A DNA stretch of 64,000 nt from Eubacterium xylanophilum ATCC 35991 (GTDB lineage Bacteria > Bacillota > Clostridia > Lachnospirales > Lachnospiraceae): positions 16,140 through 80,139 of the forward strand of contig NZ_JAEB01000015.1 of assembly GCF_000518685.1 (NCBI RefSeq), written 5' to 3'. Positions within the stretch are counted from its first letter, which is position 1, and each line of letters begins with the position of its first letter. Below the pieces are notes generated by a model, which was not told the origin of the DNA, ran no database searches, and saw nothing but the letters and a program-made list of their open reading frames with translations. Positions 36,560 to 46,602 of this stretch are shown one piece after another. A program made the position numbers and the translations under genes.

Positions 36560-37948
36560 ATGTTTATTGATAAGGTTAGGGAATATGCAGAGAAGAATAA
36601 GTTGTTGGTAAAGGGCGATAGGATTATCCTAGGAGTGTCCGGCGGTCGCGATTCGGTGTGCCTGTTGGATGTTTTAGTTAAGCTCAAGGATGAGTACGAG
36701 CTTAGTCTCTGTGTTGTACATGTCAATCATGGTATTCGCGGTGAGGAAGCTGATAGGGATCAGCGGTTCGTGGAGAACATGGCGAAGAAATATGGCATTG
36801 AGTATCACTGCGAGGTTGTAGATGTCACGGAGATGGCGAAGAATCTCAAGATGTCTGAGGAAGAGGCAGGAAGACATGCCAGGTATGATGCCATGAGAAG
36901 TATATGCATCGAGAAGGGATACAGGAAGATAGCAGTTGCCCACCACATGGGAGATGTGGCGGAGACTGTTTTGTTCCACTTGTTTAGAGGAAGTGGTCCT
37001 AGGGGATTATCTGGTATCGCACCAAAGCGTGAGTTTCTAATTAGGCCGATTCTCTTTGCCTCCAGAGAGGAGATTCTCGATTATATTCAGGAAAATAATC
37101 TGGAGTACATAGATGACTCAACCAATTTTGAGAAGAAATATTCCCGCAACAAGTTGCGCTTAGATGTGATTCCCTTTATTGAGGAGAATATTAATATAAA
37201 TGCGGTGGAGCATATTGCCAGGGCAGCTGAGAAGATTAAAAGGCAGAATATGTATGTTGAGAAGCAGGCAAAGAAGAGATATATGAAGATTGTTCGCATG
37301 GATGGCGGAGAATACTACTTTGATTGCAAGGATTTTCTCAAATGTGACGAGTATATATGCTATGAGATTATACGACTGACGTTAGAAAATATGACGGATA
37401 GCCTGAAGGATATCACGGAGGTCCACTACAAGATGATTGCTGATCTTGTGGAGATGGATACGGGTAAGATGGTATGTCTGCCCGGCGGAATATTTGTCGA
37501 GAAGAGATATGATAAGGTGTGGTTTAGGGATTCTAATCGCTTGTCCAGGTCCGTGGATATAGAGGTGGATGTGCCTTTTGAAAAGGTAATAGACATCAGA
37601 GGAGACAGGATGAGAGTAGTAATGGACGTCATTAAGCGAGAAGATTTACAGCAAGAAATTCCCGAAAAAGACTATACTAAATGGTTTGATTATGATAGAA
37701 TTAAGAATAAAATGAGATTTAGGAACCCCAATGAGGGAGATTACTTCATCATGGATTCTGAGGGAAATCGCAAGAAGCTGTCAAGGTACTTTATTGATGA
37801 GAAGATACCAAAATCAGTCAGAGAGAAGGAAGTTGTTCTCGCAGATGACAACCACGTGATTTGGGCGATTCCCGGTAGAATTAGTTACGATTACAAGGTT
37901 ACTGAGTCAACCACCAATGTCTTGGTAGTGGTTATTACACCGGGCTGA
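36560..37948 (+). CDS. tilS: tRNA(Ile)-lysidine synthetase
   Basis: 462 residues. It converts C34 of tRNA-Ile(CAU) to lysidine with ATP, letting it read AUA. PP-loop ILGVSGGRDSVCLLDVLVKL near residue 25-40, then VHVNHGIRGEEADRD and HHMGDVAETVLFHLFRGSG; C-terminal TilS domain. AGGAG 6 nt before ATG. Order divIC-tilS-hpt-ftsH as in Bacillus, minus the sporulation genes. Confidence 0.96.
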   Translation: MFIDKVREYAEKNKLLVKGDRIILGVSGGRDSVCLLDVLVKLKDEYELSLCVVHVNHGIRGEEADRDQRFVENMAKKYGIEYHCEVVDVTEMAKNLKMSEEEAGRHARYDAMRSICIEKGYRKIAVAHHMGDVAETVLFHLFRGSGPRGLSGIAPKREFLIRPILFASREEILDYIQENNLEYIDDSTNFEKKYSRNKLRLDVIPFIEENININAVEHIARAAEKIKRQNMYVEKQAKKRYMKIVRMDGGEYYFDCKDFLKCDEYICYEIIRLTLENMTDSLKDITEVHYKMIADLVEMDTGKMVCLPGGIFVEKRYDKVWFRDSNRLSRSVDIEVDVPFEKVIDIRGDRMRVVMDVIKREDLQQEIPEKDYTKWFDYDRIKNKMRFRNPNEGDYFIMDSEGNRKKLSRYFIDEKIPKSVREKEVVLADDNHVIWAIPGRISYDYKVTESTTNVLVVVITPG

Positions 37949-37981
37949 TTCAGGCCAAAGTATGAGATATCTGGAGGAAAA

Positions 37982-38512
37982 ATGAAAGAAGAAATTAACG
38001 AACTTATATCTAAAAAAGAGATAAGTGACAAAATTGATGAGATTGCAGAGCAGATCAACAGAGACTATGCGGGGAAGAAGGTCACATTGCTCTGTATACT
38101 CAAGGGAAGTGTATTTTTTACATGTGAGTTGGCAAAGAGATTGACGGTTCCGGTGGAATTCGAATTTATGACGGTTTCCAGTTATGGAGATGGGATTGTA
38201 AGTAGTGGTGCAATCCGAATCGTAGAGGATGACGAGCTGGAGATTAGAGGCGATGATGTACTTGTCATTGAAGATATCGTCGACACAGGAAGTACTCTAA
38301 GCTTTCTCCTTAGCACCCTGGCTAAGAGAGGGCCGGCAAGTCTGAAGCTTTGTGCGCTGCTTGACAAGCCATCTAGAAGGGTTAAGGAAGTCGATGTGGA
38401 CTATGTGGGATTTGAGATTCCTGACAAGTTCGTTGTGGGCTTTGGAATGGATTATGCTCAGAAATACCGCAATCTCGACTATATTGGAGAGTTAATAATT
38501 AAGGAGGACTAA
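37982..38512 (+). CDS. hpt: Hypoxanthine phosphoribosyltransferase
   Basis: 176 residues. The PRPP-binding motif VLVIEDIVDTGSTLSFLL and LLCILKGSVFFTCELAKRL identify HPRT, which salvages hypoxanthine and guanine. GGAGG upstream; only 3 nt separate it from ftsH. Confidence 0.96.
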   Translation: MKEEINELISKKEISDKIDEIAEQINRDYAGKKVTLLCILKGSVFFTCELAKRLTVPVEFEFMTVSSYGDGIVSSGAIRIVEDDELEIRGDDVLVIEDIVDTGSTLSFLLSTLAKRGPASLKLCALLDKPSRRVKEVDVDYVGFEIPDKFVVGFGMDYAQKYRNLDYIGELIIKED

Positions 38513-38515
38513 CAT

Positions 38516-40339
38516 TTGAAGGGCACAAGAGGATACGGACTGATATTTGTCATAATCATTGCCATTGGCCTTGCATTTTTGACAACACGCATTTATTCGG
38601 GCCAGGACAATACAGAATACAACATGGAGCAGTTCAAGAACGACATAGCGAGTGGAAACATTGCCACAATTGAAATCGTTCAGAACCCAGAAGTTCCAAC
38701 GGGTGTATTGAAAATTGTAAAAACTGACAATACTAAGAAAAATCTATATGTTCCAAATGTAAACAGCATCTTGCAGTATTTGGACAATAATCACTTTACT
38801 AATGTAAAAGTAAATGACGTGACGGGAACACCATGGTATGTCAACATTTTACCATATGTTTTGATTGCCATTATGCTTTTCTTGTTTATGAGTATGATGA
38901 CATCCAGGGGAGATGGCGGATCCGGTGGAAAAGTCATGAATTTTGGCAAGAGTCGCGCTCAGCTGACAATGCCAGATGATAAAGTCAAGACATTTGCGGA
39001 CGTGGCAGGACTTAATGAGGAGAAAGAGCAGCTCGAGGAAGTTGTAGATTTTCTCTCAAATCCGGAAAAATATTCCGCGCTGGGAGCAAGGATTCCCAAG
39101 GGAATAATTATGGTAGGTCCTCCGGGTACCGGTAAGACGTTGCTCGCCAAGGCCGTAGCAGGTGAGGCCGGCGTACCATTTTTCAGTATCTCAGGATCAG
39201 ACTTTGTGGAAATGTTCGTCGGTGTGGGTGCGTCACGAGTGCGAGACTTATTTGAAGAGGCAAAGAAGAGAAAACCTTGTATCGTATTTATTGATGAGAT
39301 AGACGCCGTTGCAAGACGACGTGGAAGCGGTCTCGGAGGCGGACACGACGAGAGAGAGCAAACACTTAACCAGATGTTGGTTGAGATGGATGGATTTGGT
39401 GAGAATGAGGGAATCATCGTGATGGCGGCTACAAACCGTGTTGATATCCTTGATCCTGCGATTCTGCGTCCCGGACGATTTGACCGAAGAGTCATGGTAA
39501 GCAGACCGGACGTGAGGGGAAGAGAGGAGATTCTCAAAGTTCATACCAGAGAAAAGCCTCTCGGTGAAGATGTCAATTTGAAGGATGTTGCCAGAGCAAC
39601 TGCCGGATTTGCCGGTGCAGATCTTGAGAATCTCATGAATGAAGCAGCTATATCGGCGGCTAAGGACAAGAGAGCATATATCCTCGATGAGGACATCAAG
39701 AAATCGTTTATCAAAGTTGGAATAGGAACGGAGAAGAAGAGCCGTATCATTACAGATAGAGATAAGAAGATTACAGCATATCACGAGGCGGGACATGCTA
39801 TACTCTTCCATCTTCTTCCGGAAGTGGGTCCGGTGTATACTGTGTCTATCATTCCTACCGGAGAGGGCGCAGCCGGTTATACTATGCCATTGCCGGAAAA
39901 GGACAATATGCATGTCACCAAGGGCGAGATGCTAGAGAATATCATAGTTTCTCTCGGCGGGCGAATTGCTGAGAGCATCGTATTCGACGATGTGACTACA
40001 GGTGCTGTTCAGGATATCAGGCAGGCCACAGGATATGCAAGAGATATGGTAACTAAGTATGGATTTTCCAGTAAATTGGGAATGATCAATTACGAGACTA
40101 GCGACGATGAGGTTTTCCTCGGCAGAGATATTGCTCATACGCAGAACTTCAGTGATGCCACATCTGAGATTATCGATGCAGAGGTTAAGAAAATCATAGA
40201 TGAGTGCTATGAGAAAGCGACAAATATTCTCACAGAGAATCGAAAAATTCTCGACAAACTGGCTGATCTTCTGATTCAGAAGGAGAGAATCACCAGAGAG
40301 GAATTCGAGCAATTATTCGACAATACTGAGATTGTATGA
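38516..40339 (+). CDS. ftsH: ATP-dependent zinc metalloprotease FtsH
   Basis: 607 residues from a TTG start with AAGGAGG 8 nt upstream. Two membrane helices (about 8-25 and 110-127) enclose an extracytoplasmic domain. AAA+ module: Walker A GPPGTGKT at 201-208, Walker [16 protein letters not shown] region [18 protein letters not shown]. Zinc protease motif HEAGH near 423. It degrades membrane and regulatory proteins. Confidence 0.98.
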   Translation: MKGTRGYGLIFVIIIAIGLAFLTTRIYSGQDNTEYNMEQFKNDIASGNIATIEIVQNPEVPTGVLKIVKTDNTKKNLYVPNVNSILQYLDNNHFTNVKVNDVTGTPWYVNILPYVLIAIMLFLFMSMMTSRGDGGSGGKVMNFGKSRAQLTMPDDKVKTFADVAGLNEEKEQLEEVVDFLSNPEKYSALGARIPKGIIMVGPPGTGKTLLAKAVAGEAGVPFFSISGSDFVEMFVGVGASRVRDLFEEAKKRKPCIVFIDEIDAVARRRGSGLGGGHDEREQTLNQMLVEMDGFGENEGIIVMAATNRVDILDPAILRPGRFDRRVMVSRPDVRGREEILKVHTREKPLGEDVNLKDVARATAGFAGADLENLMNEAAISAAKDKRAYILDEDIKKSFIKVGIGTEKKSRIITDRDKKITAYHEAGHAILFHLLPEVGPVYTVSIIPTGEGAAGYTMPLPEKDNMHVTKGEMLENIIVSLGGRIAESIVFDDVTTGAVQDIRQATGYARDMVTKYGFSSKLGMINYETSDDEVFLGRDIAHTQNFSDATSEIIDAEVKKIIDECYEKATNILTENRKILDKLADLLIQKERITREEFEQLFDNTEIV

Positions 40340-40689
40340 TATAACCCATAGAACAAAATTAACAATAAAATGTTGATTATGCTCTGTGAATTGTGCATTA
40401 TACCTTTTTGGAGAAGAGCATTGGGCAAATCTAACAAAAAGAATTTTAAAAAAAATTCAATGTTTGTGCACACTGAAATGTTGCATGGTGCTATACTTAC
40501 TATCGTAAACCCCAATACATTATATAGTTTTTGCTACACCCCATAAGTAACAAAAATACCTTCTCCCAAAAGGACAGCAGATGTGAGCTGTCCTTTTGAC
40601 TTTTATAAAGGTTTATAATGTACAAGAGTATTCTATGAAAGCAGGACTGAAGATGTAGCCGGAGTTATCCGGCAAGATAAGGAGTATTT
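40340..40689. other. Intergenic region after ftsH
   Basis: 350 bp. The first 225 bp hold no confident feature; a 58-codon frame from ATG 40372 lacks a ribosome binding site. A terminator follows at 40568-40597, and TATAAT at 40616 may be part of the promoter for the glycosidase gene. Confidence 0.5.
40568..40597 (+). terminator. Terminator hairpin
   Basis: AAAAGGACAGC, 8-nt loop, GCTGTCCTTTT. It lies 229 bp after ftsH and may end the ftsH transcript or an unannotated small RNA. Confidence 0.8.
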
Positions 40690-42747
40690 ATGCCAGGAGA
40701 TTATTTGAATAGAGAGGCAATATTTTCATCAGGTTCAAGCTTATATGTATTACCCAAAAATCCCAAGAAAAATCAACGAGTTACAATTAGATGTAGAGTA
40801 GGGCGAAACAATGTGGACAAGGTGTTCTTGGTTGACAAGGACGGAAGCCATGAGATGAAGCTGGAGTTTTCAAGAAAAATGTTCGATTACTACAGCATAC
40901 ACATGACCATGGGCGGAGAGAGATATACCTACCAGTTTCAAATTGTGAAGAATAACCAAAGTGTTTACTTTAACAAACGAGGGGACATGGATAGCTATGA
41001 TTCACGCTTCGACTATGATATTATTCCGGGCTTTGAAGTTCCGGAGTGGGCGGAAGGTGCAGTTATGTACCAGATTTTTGTGGATAGATTCTATAATGGA
41101 GATTCTTCTACAGACGTAGTCGACAGGGAGTATTCTTACATAGGAGAGCATGTAGTTCGCGTAAAGGACTGGAACAAGTATCCTGCAACTATGGATGTCA
41201 GAGAGTTCTATGGCGGGGATTTGAAGGGAGTTATGGAGAAACTCGACTATTTGCAGGATTTGGGCGTTGAGGTGCTTTATCTGAATCCGATCTTTGTTTC
41301 TCCATCAAATCACAAATATGATACTCAGGATTATGATTATATAGATCCTCATTATACGGTTATCAAGAATGACGGGGGTCAACCTCTGGAGGAGTGGGAT
41401 AAAGACAATACCCATGCCACAAAGTATATTCAGCGTGTTGTAAACAAGGAGAATCTGGAAGCCAGCAATAAGTTCTTTGCCAAGTTTATGGAGGAAGTAC
41501 ATCGTCGCGGTATGAAAGTAATTCTCGATGGCGTATTCAACCACTGTGGATCATTTAACAAGTGGCTAGATCGGGAGAAAATCTACCAAAAAGAGGGAAC
41601 GTACAAAAAGGGAGCTTATACGGATGAAGATAGCCCTTATAATAGTTTTTTCCAGTTTTATCCGGATGGAAAATGGCCCGACAACGGCAGCTATGACGGA
41701 TGGTGGGGGCATGATACCCTTCCAAAACTCAACTACGAGAACTCGGAGAAGCTGGAAAAGTATATATTAAAAATTGCCAAAAAGTGGCTGGAACCGCCGT
41801 ACAACGTGGATGGATGGAGACTTGATGTGGCGGCTGATTTGGGTCATTCTGAGGAGTATAATCACGAATTTTGGCGCAAGTTTCGAAAGACTGTGAAGTC
41901 GGCTAAGAAGGATGCATTGATTTTGGCGGAACATTATGGTGACGCATCGGCGTGGCTAGATGGTGAGCAATGGGATTCCGTCATGAATTATGACGCGTTT
42001 ATGGAGCCGATAAGCTGGTTTTTGACAGGAATAGATAAGCACAGTGATATCAGTCGCCAGGATTTGCGAGGCAACGGAAACGAGTTCTTCAGTAGAATTA
42101 CTGAGAATATGTCAAGGTTTAATATTAACTCCCTTCTGGTGGCCATGAATGAATTGTCAAATCATGATCATTCCAGATTTTTGACGAGAACCAATGGAAG
42201 AGTGGGACGTACTATGTCAGCGGGACCGGAGGCGGCCAACATGGGCGTAAATGTCAACGTGATGATGGCAGCAGTTGTTATGCAGATGACATGGTTAGGA
42301 GCGCCTACCGTATACTATGGTGACGAGGCCGGATTATGTGGTTGGACGGATCCTGACAATCGACGCGGTTATCCTTGGCACTACGAAAATCAAGAGCTTA
42401 TAAGGTGCCATAAGGAGCTTATAAGGATACATAAATCATATGCCGCATTGAAGACAGGTGCTCTAATCTATCTCATAAATGAGGGCAATCTGATTGGATA
42501 TGGTAGATTTGATGATAAGGATAGATTCTGCATATTGGTGCAATTGGGCGGTGGAGATAGGACAGTAAAAGTACCTGTGTGGCGCCTTGAAGTAAGTGAT
42601 GATGAGTACATGGTTCAGATGGCAAGAACAGGTACAGAAGGTTTCACAAATCGCGCGGAAATCTATGATGTAAGAGATGGTTATATAGAGGTTCATATGG
42701 GATGCGACAGCGCAGTTGTACTTAAGTCAATAGACAGACCATATTAA
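40690..42747 (+). CDS. Glycoside hydrolase family 13 enzyme, neopullulanase-like
   Basis: 685 residues without a signal peptide, so cytoplasmic. An N-terminal beta domain of about 120 residues (CBM34-like) precedes the (beta/alpha)8 barrel beginning at MYQIFVDRFYNGD. Catalytic residues by family pattern: Asp in DGWRLDVAADLG, Glu in LILAEHYG, Asp in ELSNHDHSRF. VILDGVFNHCG is conserved region I. It probably hydrolyses maltodextrins, cyclodextrins or pullulan inside the cell and could act with the glycogen genes at 48.6 kb. AAGGAG 5-6 nt before the ATG. Confidence 0.9.
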   Translation: MPGDYLNREAIFSSGSSLYVLPKNPKKNQRVTIRCRVGRNNVDKVFLVDKDGSHEMKLEFSRKMFDYYSIHMTMGGERYTYQFQIVKNNQSVYFNKRGDMDSYDSRFDYDIIPGFEVPEWAEGAVMYQIFVDRFYNGDSSTDVVDREYSYIGEHVVRVKDWNKYPATMDVREFYGGDLKGVMEKLDYLQDLGVEVLYLNPIFVSPSNHKYDTQDYDYIDPHYTVIKNDGGQPLEEWDKDNTHATKYIQRVVNKENLEASNKFFAKFMEEVHRRGMKVILDGVFNHCGSFNKWLDREKIYQKEGTYKKGAYTDEDSPYNSFFQFYPDGKWPDNGSYDGWWGHDTLPKLNYENSEKLEKYILKIAKKWLEPPYNVDGWRLDVAADLGHSEEYNHEFWRKFRKTVKSAKKDALILAEHYGDASAWLDGEQWDSVMNYDAFMEPISWFLTGIDKHSDISRQDLRGNGNEFFSRITENMSRFNINSLLVAMNELSNHDHSRFLTRTNGRVGRTMSAGPEAANMGVNVNVMMAAVVMQMTWLGAPTVYYGDEAGLCGWTDPDNRRGYPWHYENQELIRCHKELIRIHKSYAALKTGALIYLINEGNLIGYGRFDDKDRFCILVQLGGGDRTVKVPVWRLEVSDDEYMVQMARTGTEGFTNRAEIYDVRDGYIEVHMGCDSAVVLKSIDRPY

Positions 42748-42758
42748 AGTAAATATGA

Positions 42759-43105
42759 AAAGGGGCTGTCGCACTAAGACAGTCTAAAAACAGGAAGAGT
42801 CCAACCGACTCGAGACGCAATGCATGCGCATTGAAGTCTCTCTCTGGTTGGCCTCTTCCTGTTTTTTTATACTTATCTAGTGCTGACATTCCCAGCAATA
42901 TGCAATTCCTCTAAATACGGATGTTTTCTTAAAAAATGTCTTTTCATCCGTATTTTACGGGGCATGCCAAATCCTTCTTTTTTCGAATATGCATGCCCCT
43001 CACGCTTCTCAATTAACAAAGAATAATAATAAAATCTCCCCAATTTAGAGACAAAAAGGAGCTGAGCACTAACAATTTTTTAATTGTTAGTGCGACAGCC
43101 CCTTT
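42759..43105. mobile_element. MITE-like element with 19-bp perfect terminal inverted repeats
   Basis: 347 bp bounded by AAAGGGGCTGTCGCACTAA (42759-42777) and its exact complement (43087-43105). No transposase. Inside are four successive stem-loops: 42786-42867 (18-bp stem, loop with a GCAATG/CATTG hairpin, T-rich end), 42913-42955 (AAATACGGATG arms), 42959-42999 (GGGGCATGC arms) and 43067-43092 (CACTAACAATT arms). It also carries an inverted fragment of the dispersed repeat (42892-42909). No clear target-site duplication. Confidence 0.75.
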
Positions 43106-43113
43106 GGTTGTTT

Positions 43114-43158
43114 GGAAACGCATATTGCTGGTCTTACTCACGTCGTTCGTAAGACAAT
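43114..43158 (+). repeat. Dispersed hairpin repeat abutting the prs stop
   Basis: GGAAACGCATATTGCTG, GTCTTAC, TCACGTCGTTC, GTAAGAC, AAT; its last base touches the prs stop codon. Uses the alternative loop also seen at 51.5 kb. Confidence 0.88.
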
Positions 43159-44330
43159 TAGTCTTCAATTTGTCCGTACTTCTTGAGAACCTTGTGAATT
43201 CTCTCTGAAGGATCAAGAAGTCCTGATATAGATGCGTCATGATTGAGTGTGTTGATGAGGAGCGCGATATACTTGCTCATATCAACGTTAATGTAGTACT
43301 CCTTAGAAAGGAGCTCCTCTGGCTGATAAACCAGATTTGTAGTCATAACGCGGTAGATAAGTCCGCTCTCGTATGCCTTGTCAAACTTCTCAAAACCATT
43401 TGTAAATAGTCCGAAAGTTGAGGCAACGAAGATTCGGTTTGCCTTGCGGCGCTTAAGCTCTGTTGCAACATCAATCATACTCTCCCCGGAGGAAATCATA
43501 TCATCGATTACTACAACGTCTTTGCCCTCTACGTCTGCTCCCAGGAATTCGTGAGCAACGATAGGATTACGTCCCTCGACGATCTTTGTATAATCACGTC
43601 TCTTATAGAACATACCCATGTTTACACCAACTACTCCTGCAAAGTAGATTGCACGGCTTGTGGCACCTTCGTCCGGGCTGATGATCATCATCTTTTCAGG
43701 TGTCATCTGAATATCCGGAACATTTTTGAGCATAGCCTTGATAAATTGATATGTAGGCTGTACTGTTTCAAAAGTGCTGAGTGGAATTGCATTCTGCACA
43801 CGTGGATCGTGAGCATCAAATGTGATAATCGTATCAACACCCATATTTATCAGTTCGTGAAGTGCAAGAGCACAATCAAGAGATTCTCTGGCACTACGTC
43901 TATGTTGTCTGCTTTCATAGAGGAAAGGCATGATAACAGTAATTCTGCGGGCCTTACCACTGGCAGCAGCGATAATTCTCTTCAAATCAGCATAATGGTC
44001 GTCTGGAGACATATGATTGATCTGACCGCATAATTTGTATGTCAGACTGTGGTTACAAACATCCAAAAGAATGTATAAATCTTTTCCCCTGATCGATTCA
44101 TTGATAATTCCCTTTGCTTCTCCAGATCCAAATCGTGGACAAGTTGTATCAATGAGATATGAATCCTTCTTGTAGCTTGTGAAGTGGATAGACTCCTCGC
44201 TATTCTCACTCTCTGTACGCCAAGAAGATATATATCTATCGACCTTTGCACCAATACTTCTGCTACTCTCAAGAGCAACAATACCCAAATCTCCATATGG
44301 AATAACATCCAAGAAATTATTTTGACTCAT
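43158..44330 (-). CDS. prs: Ribose-phosphate pyrophosphokinase
   Basis: 390 residues, about 70 longer than the usual 317. It makes PRPP from ribose-5-phosphate and ATP, feeding the purine, trp and salvage genes in this window. Motifs ITVIMPFLYESRQHRR, FDAHDPRVQNAIP and the PRPP loop VVVIDDMISSGESMIDVA are present. The extra length is in the N-terminal part (SENSEESIHFTSYKKD) and the C-terminal tail (INVDMSKYIALLINTLNHD). AAGGAGG 6 nt before the ATG. Confidence 0.94.
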   Translation of the reverse strand: MSQNNFLDVIPYGDLGIVALESSRSIGAKVDRYISSWRTESENSEESIHFTSYKKDSYLIDTTCPRFGSGEAKGIINESIRGKDLYILLDVCNHSLTYKLCGQINHMSPDDHYADLKRIIAAASGKARRITVIMPFLYESRQHRRSARESLDCALALHELINMGVDTIITFDAHDPRVQNAIPLSTFETVQPTYQFIKAMLKNVPDIQMTPEKMMIISPDEGATSRAIYFAGVVGVNMGMFYKRRDYTKIVEGRNPIVAHEFLGADVEGKDVVVIDDMISSGESMIDVATELKRRKANRIFVASTFGLFTNGFEKFDKAYESGLIYRVMTTNLVYQPEELLSKEYYINVDMSKYIALLINTLNHDASISGLLDPSERIHKVLKKYGQIED

Positions 44331-44398
44331 TATGGCCTCCTTAAAATTTGTTCCCTTTTGTATTGTATAGTGGTTTTTTCAAATAGTCAAGTGAAAAA

Positions 44399-45403
44399 TT
44401 AACTTTTTATTCTCAAATCGTCCCCAAATATTTTCAAAAACGTATATTTATAGTCAATTCTTGACAAAACTCGCTCGCTATAAGTTTCTTCCAACTCTTG
44501 GAATGACAAGTTGGTTGAAATGATAGTAGGCTGCTCGCCGATAATTCGTCGATTGATAATTTGATAGAGCTGAGAATTGGTAAAGAGGTTCACAAGCTCT
44601 GTTCCCAAATCATCAATGATGAGCAAATCACATCCAGTGATGAATTCAGAAGTGGTATTAAGTTCGCTCTCATCTGTGTTACGTCCAAAGTTTGACTTTC
44701 CGAGAATATTGAATAGCTCAATGGCAGAAAGATAAACTACCGTATGACCTTTGTCGAGTATTTCCTTGGCAATGCAGTGGGTGAGGAAGGTCTTTCCAAC
44801 ACCTGTGGTGCCATAGATTAACAGATGAGAAGGGTTTTTATCAAAATTCTCACAGAAATTCTTTGCCAAATCATATACAATGTGGATATTATCTCTCGGA
44901 GTCATCTTCTCATCTTCGTCAATATATCCGTCGGAATAACAATTGAAGTCGAAGTGATCAAAGTTTTCTTTTTCCAGGACATGTCCGAGATTAGACTCCT
45001 CATATAGGTATTCGATAATTCGCTTTTTAAAGCATTGACACTTCTGGTCGTCGATATATCCGGTGTCATGGCAAATCGGACACTCGTATATCGGATCTAG
45101 ATAGTTTTCGGGATAACCTGCTTCAACCAGTAGTTGGTGTTTTTTCTTAGATAGAGTAGGAATATCATCCAAGGTCGCACCGGCCACATCGAATCCGCCT
45201 TCCTTGTCTTCTATCAAGTCTGCACCGAGTTTCTTCAAAGCGCTGTTGGCAGAAATCATGGCTATGGCCTTGTTAATATTCTTAATCGCAGGAATCTTCT
45301 CATCAATCTCCCGAACGCGATTCTCCAAAATCCTCGCATTTTTGAGCTGAACCTTTTCGTAATGCGAGATCAGCTGCTGATATTGATAATTTTGTAATTG
45401 CAT
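44399..45403 (-). CDS. DnaC/DnaI-type helicase loader ATPase
   Basis: 334 residues. A Cys4 zinc motif (CPICHDTGYIDDQKCQC, around 121-137) is followed by an IstB/DnaC-type AAA+ domain with Walker A YGTTGVGKTFLTHCIA and Walker B CDLLIIDDLGTE. Expected role: load the replicative helicase at the origin with the DnaD-type protein encoded just upstream (32 nt). The N-terminus is coiled coil (LRENRVREIDEKIPAI-like). Confidence 0.9.
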   Translation of the reverse strand: MQLQNYQYQQLISHYEKVQLKNARILENRVREIDEKIPAIKNINKAIAMISANSALKKLGADLIEDKEGGFDVAGATLDDIPTLSKKKHQLLVEAGYPENYLDPIYECPICHDTGYIDDQKCQCFKKRIIEYLYEESNLGHVLEKENFDHFDFNCYSDGYIDEDEKMTPRDNIHIVYDLAKNFCENFDKNPSHLLIYGTTGVGKTFLTHCIAKEILDKGHTVVYLSAIELFNILGKSNFGRNTDESELNTTSEFITGCDLLIIDDLGTELVNLFTNSQLYQIINRRIIGEQPTIISTNLSFQELEETYSERVLSRIDYKYTFLKIFGDDLRIKS

Positions 45404-45435
45404 AACCGCTCCTATCTATAATCTAGCTCTATTAA

Positions 45436-46602
45436 CTAATTTGATGCATCGCGAAGTCCTTGTTCGCGACGTCTGCGCTCCCTGGCTTTTAGCTCATCCT
45501 CTGTATACGATCTCTGAGTATAGTTGTGGAAGGCGTTCTTTCGCTGGGCGGGAACAGCATTACCTCCATTCTTGGAAAATGTTCCGCCCGCAGACTTTTG
45601 CGCATACTTTTTTTTACTCTCTTCTTTGTGGTCTTTGTCGCACTTTTCTATATCCTCTATTGTCTTTACACCTTTTTTCTTCCATCCGTATAATATGGCA
45701 TCGACATATGGGATGCTAGGATTTCCCGGGTGCATAACCGCTTCTTTGTCACAGGCAATTCGGATAAATTCTTCGCCGTAGCCGTAATTCAAAAGATTAT
45801 CAATCTTTTCTTTGACGGCGGGTGCCAGTTCACCTTTTATAGCAAGGGCCTTTTTGACAGTATTGTAGAGGCCATAGTGCATAGCTGACCAGTCTCTTGC
45901 TTCCTGGACGGTCTTGATATTATTCGTCTTCCAGTTGATGGCAATTTGCTCTATATACTCAATACTCTCTATTTTCTTGTCCACGACAGCGATTTTGTAG
46001 GCTTCCATGACTAGCTCAGAAGAGAGACCGAGCTCGCTCATGAGGTATATGATACTTTCCACATATTTTGGGTTGAAAGTGTGGCCCAACATATTTTCGA
46101 CCCCATCGGAACATTTTTTAATCTCCAAATCGTTACTAAGTGCTGCAAAGACAGCTGGGTCATAATGCTTTTTCTTTGGAACAGATACCTGCTTGGTTGT
46201 GCTGCCTGTGAATCTCAACTCGTCGTCAGAGTCGCCTAACGACTCTAGATTAACACTGTTATTGACAGTATTGACAGTTTTTTCCTCTTCTACAGGGGAT
46301 TCCTCTTCCGCAGAATCCAAATTGACAATGCTGATGGATGTGACTTCGTCCCCATCCATAGAAATATCTAAAACTCCCTCGGCATTCCAGTACTTGAGCC
46401 CCCTAATGACATCTGATTCCGTTATCTGTAGGATATCGGCAATCTTCGAGATGGAGATCTCTTCTGATTGATTATCTAGACTTAACAAGTATATGTATAT
46501 CTTCACATAGTCACCGTGTGATCCGGGCATATGCGATACAATAAACTCATTAGGAATAAGTGTATAATTTGGTTTGACTTTGTTAATTAATGTTAACCCC
46601 AT
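45436..46602 (-). CDS. DnaD-domain replication initiation protein
   Basis: 388 residues. An N-terminal winged-helix domain (PNYTLIPNEFIVSH, YVKIYIYLLSL, SKIADILQITESDVIRGL) and two DnaD/DnaB2-like regions (VESIIYLMSELGLSSELVME, YEQIAINWKTN-like) link it to primosome proteins of Firmicutes. The start at 46602 (MGLTLINKV) was preferred because GGAGG lies just upstream; an ATG four codons earlier overlaps that site. Its coding sequence contains TTATTGACA (46259-46267), and a cluster of such boxes precedes the gene. Confidence 0.88.
   Translation of the reverse strand: MGLTLINKVKPNYTLIPNEFIVSHMPGSHGDYVKIYIYLLSLDNQSEEISISKIADILQITESDVIRGLKYWNAEGVLDISMDGDEVTSISIVNLDSAEEESPVEEEKTVNTVNNSVNLESLGDSDDELRFTGSTTKQVSVPKKKHYDPAVFAALSNDLEIKKCSDGVENMLGHTFNPKYVESIIYLMSELGLSSELVMEAYKIAVVDKKIESIEYIEQIAINWKTNNIKTVQEARDWSAMHYGLYNTVKKALAIKGELAPAVKEKIDNLLNYGYGEEFIRIACDKEAVMHPGNPSIPYVDAILYGWKKKGVKTIEDIEKCDKDHKEESKKKYAQKSAGGTFSKNGGNAVPAQRKNAFHNYTQRSYTEDELKARERRRREQGLRDASN

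Noticed and set aside
40372..40548. 58-codon ORF after ftsH
   Set aside because: No Shine-Dalgarno, odd composition, no recognisable features; left as unexplained intergenic sequence.
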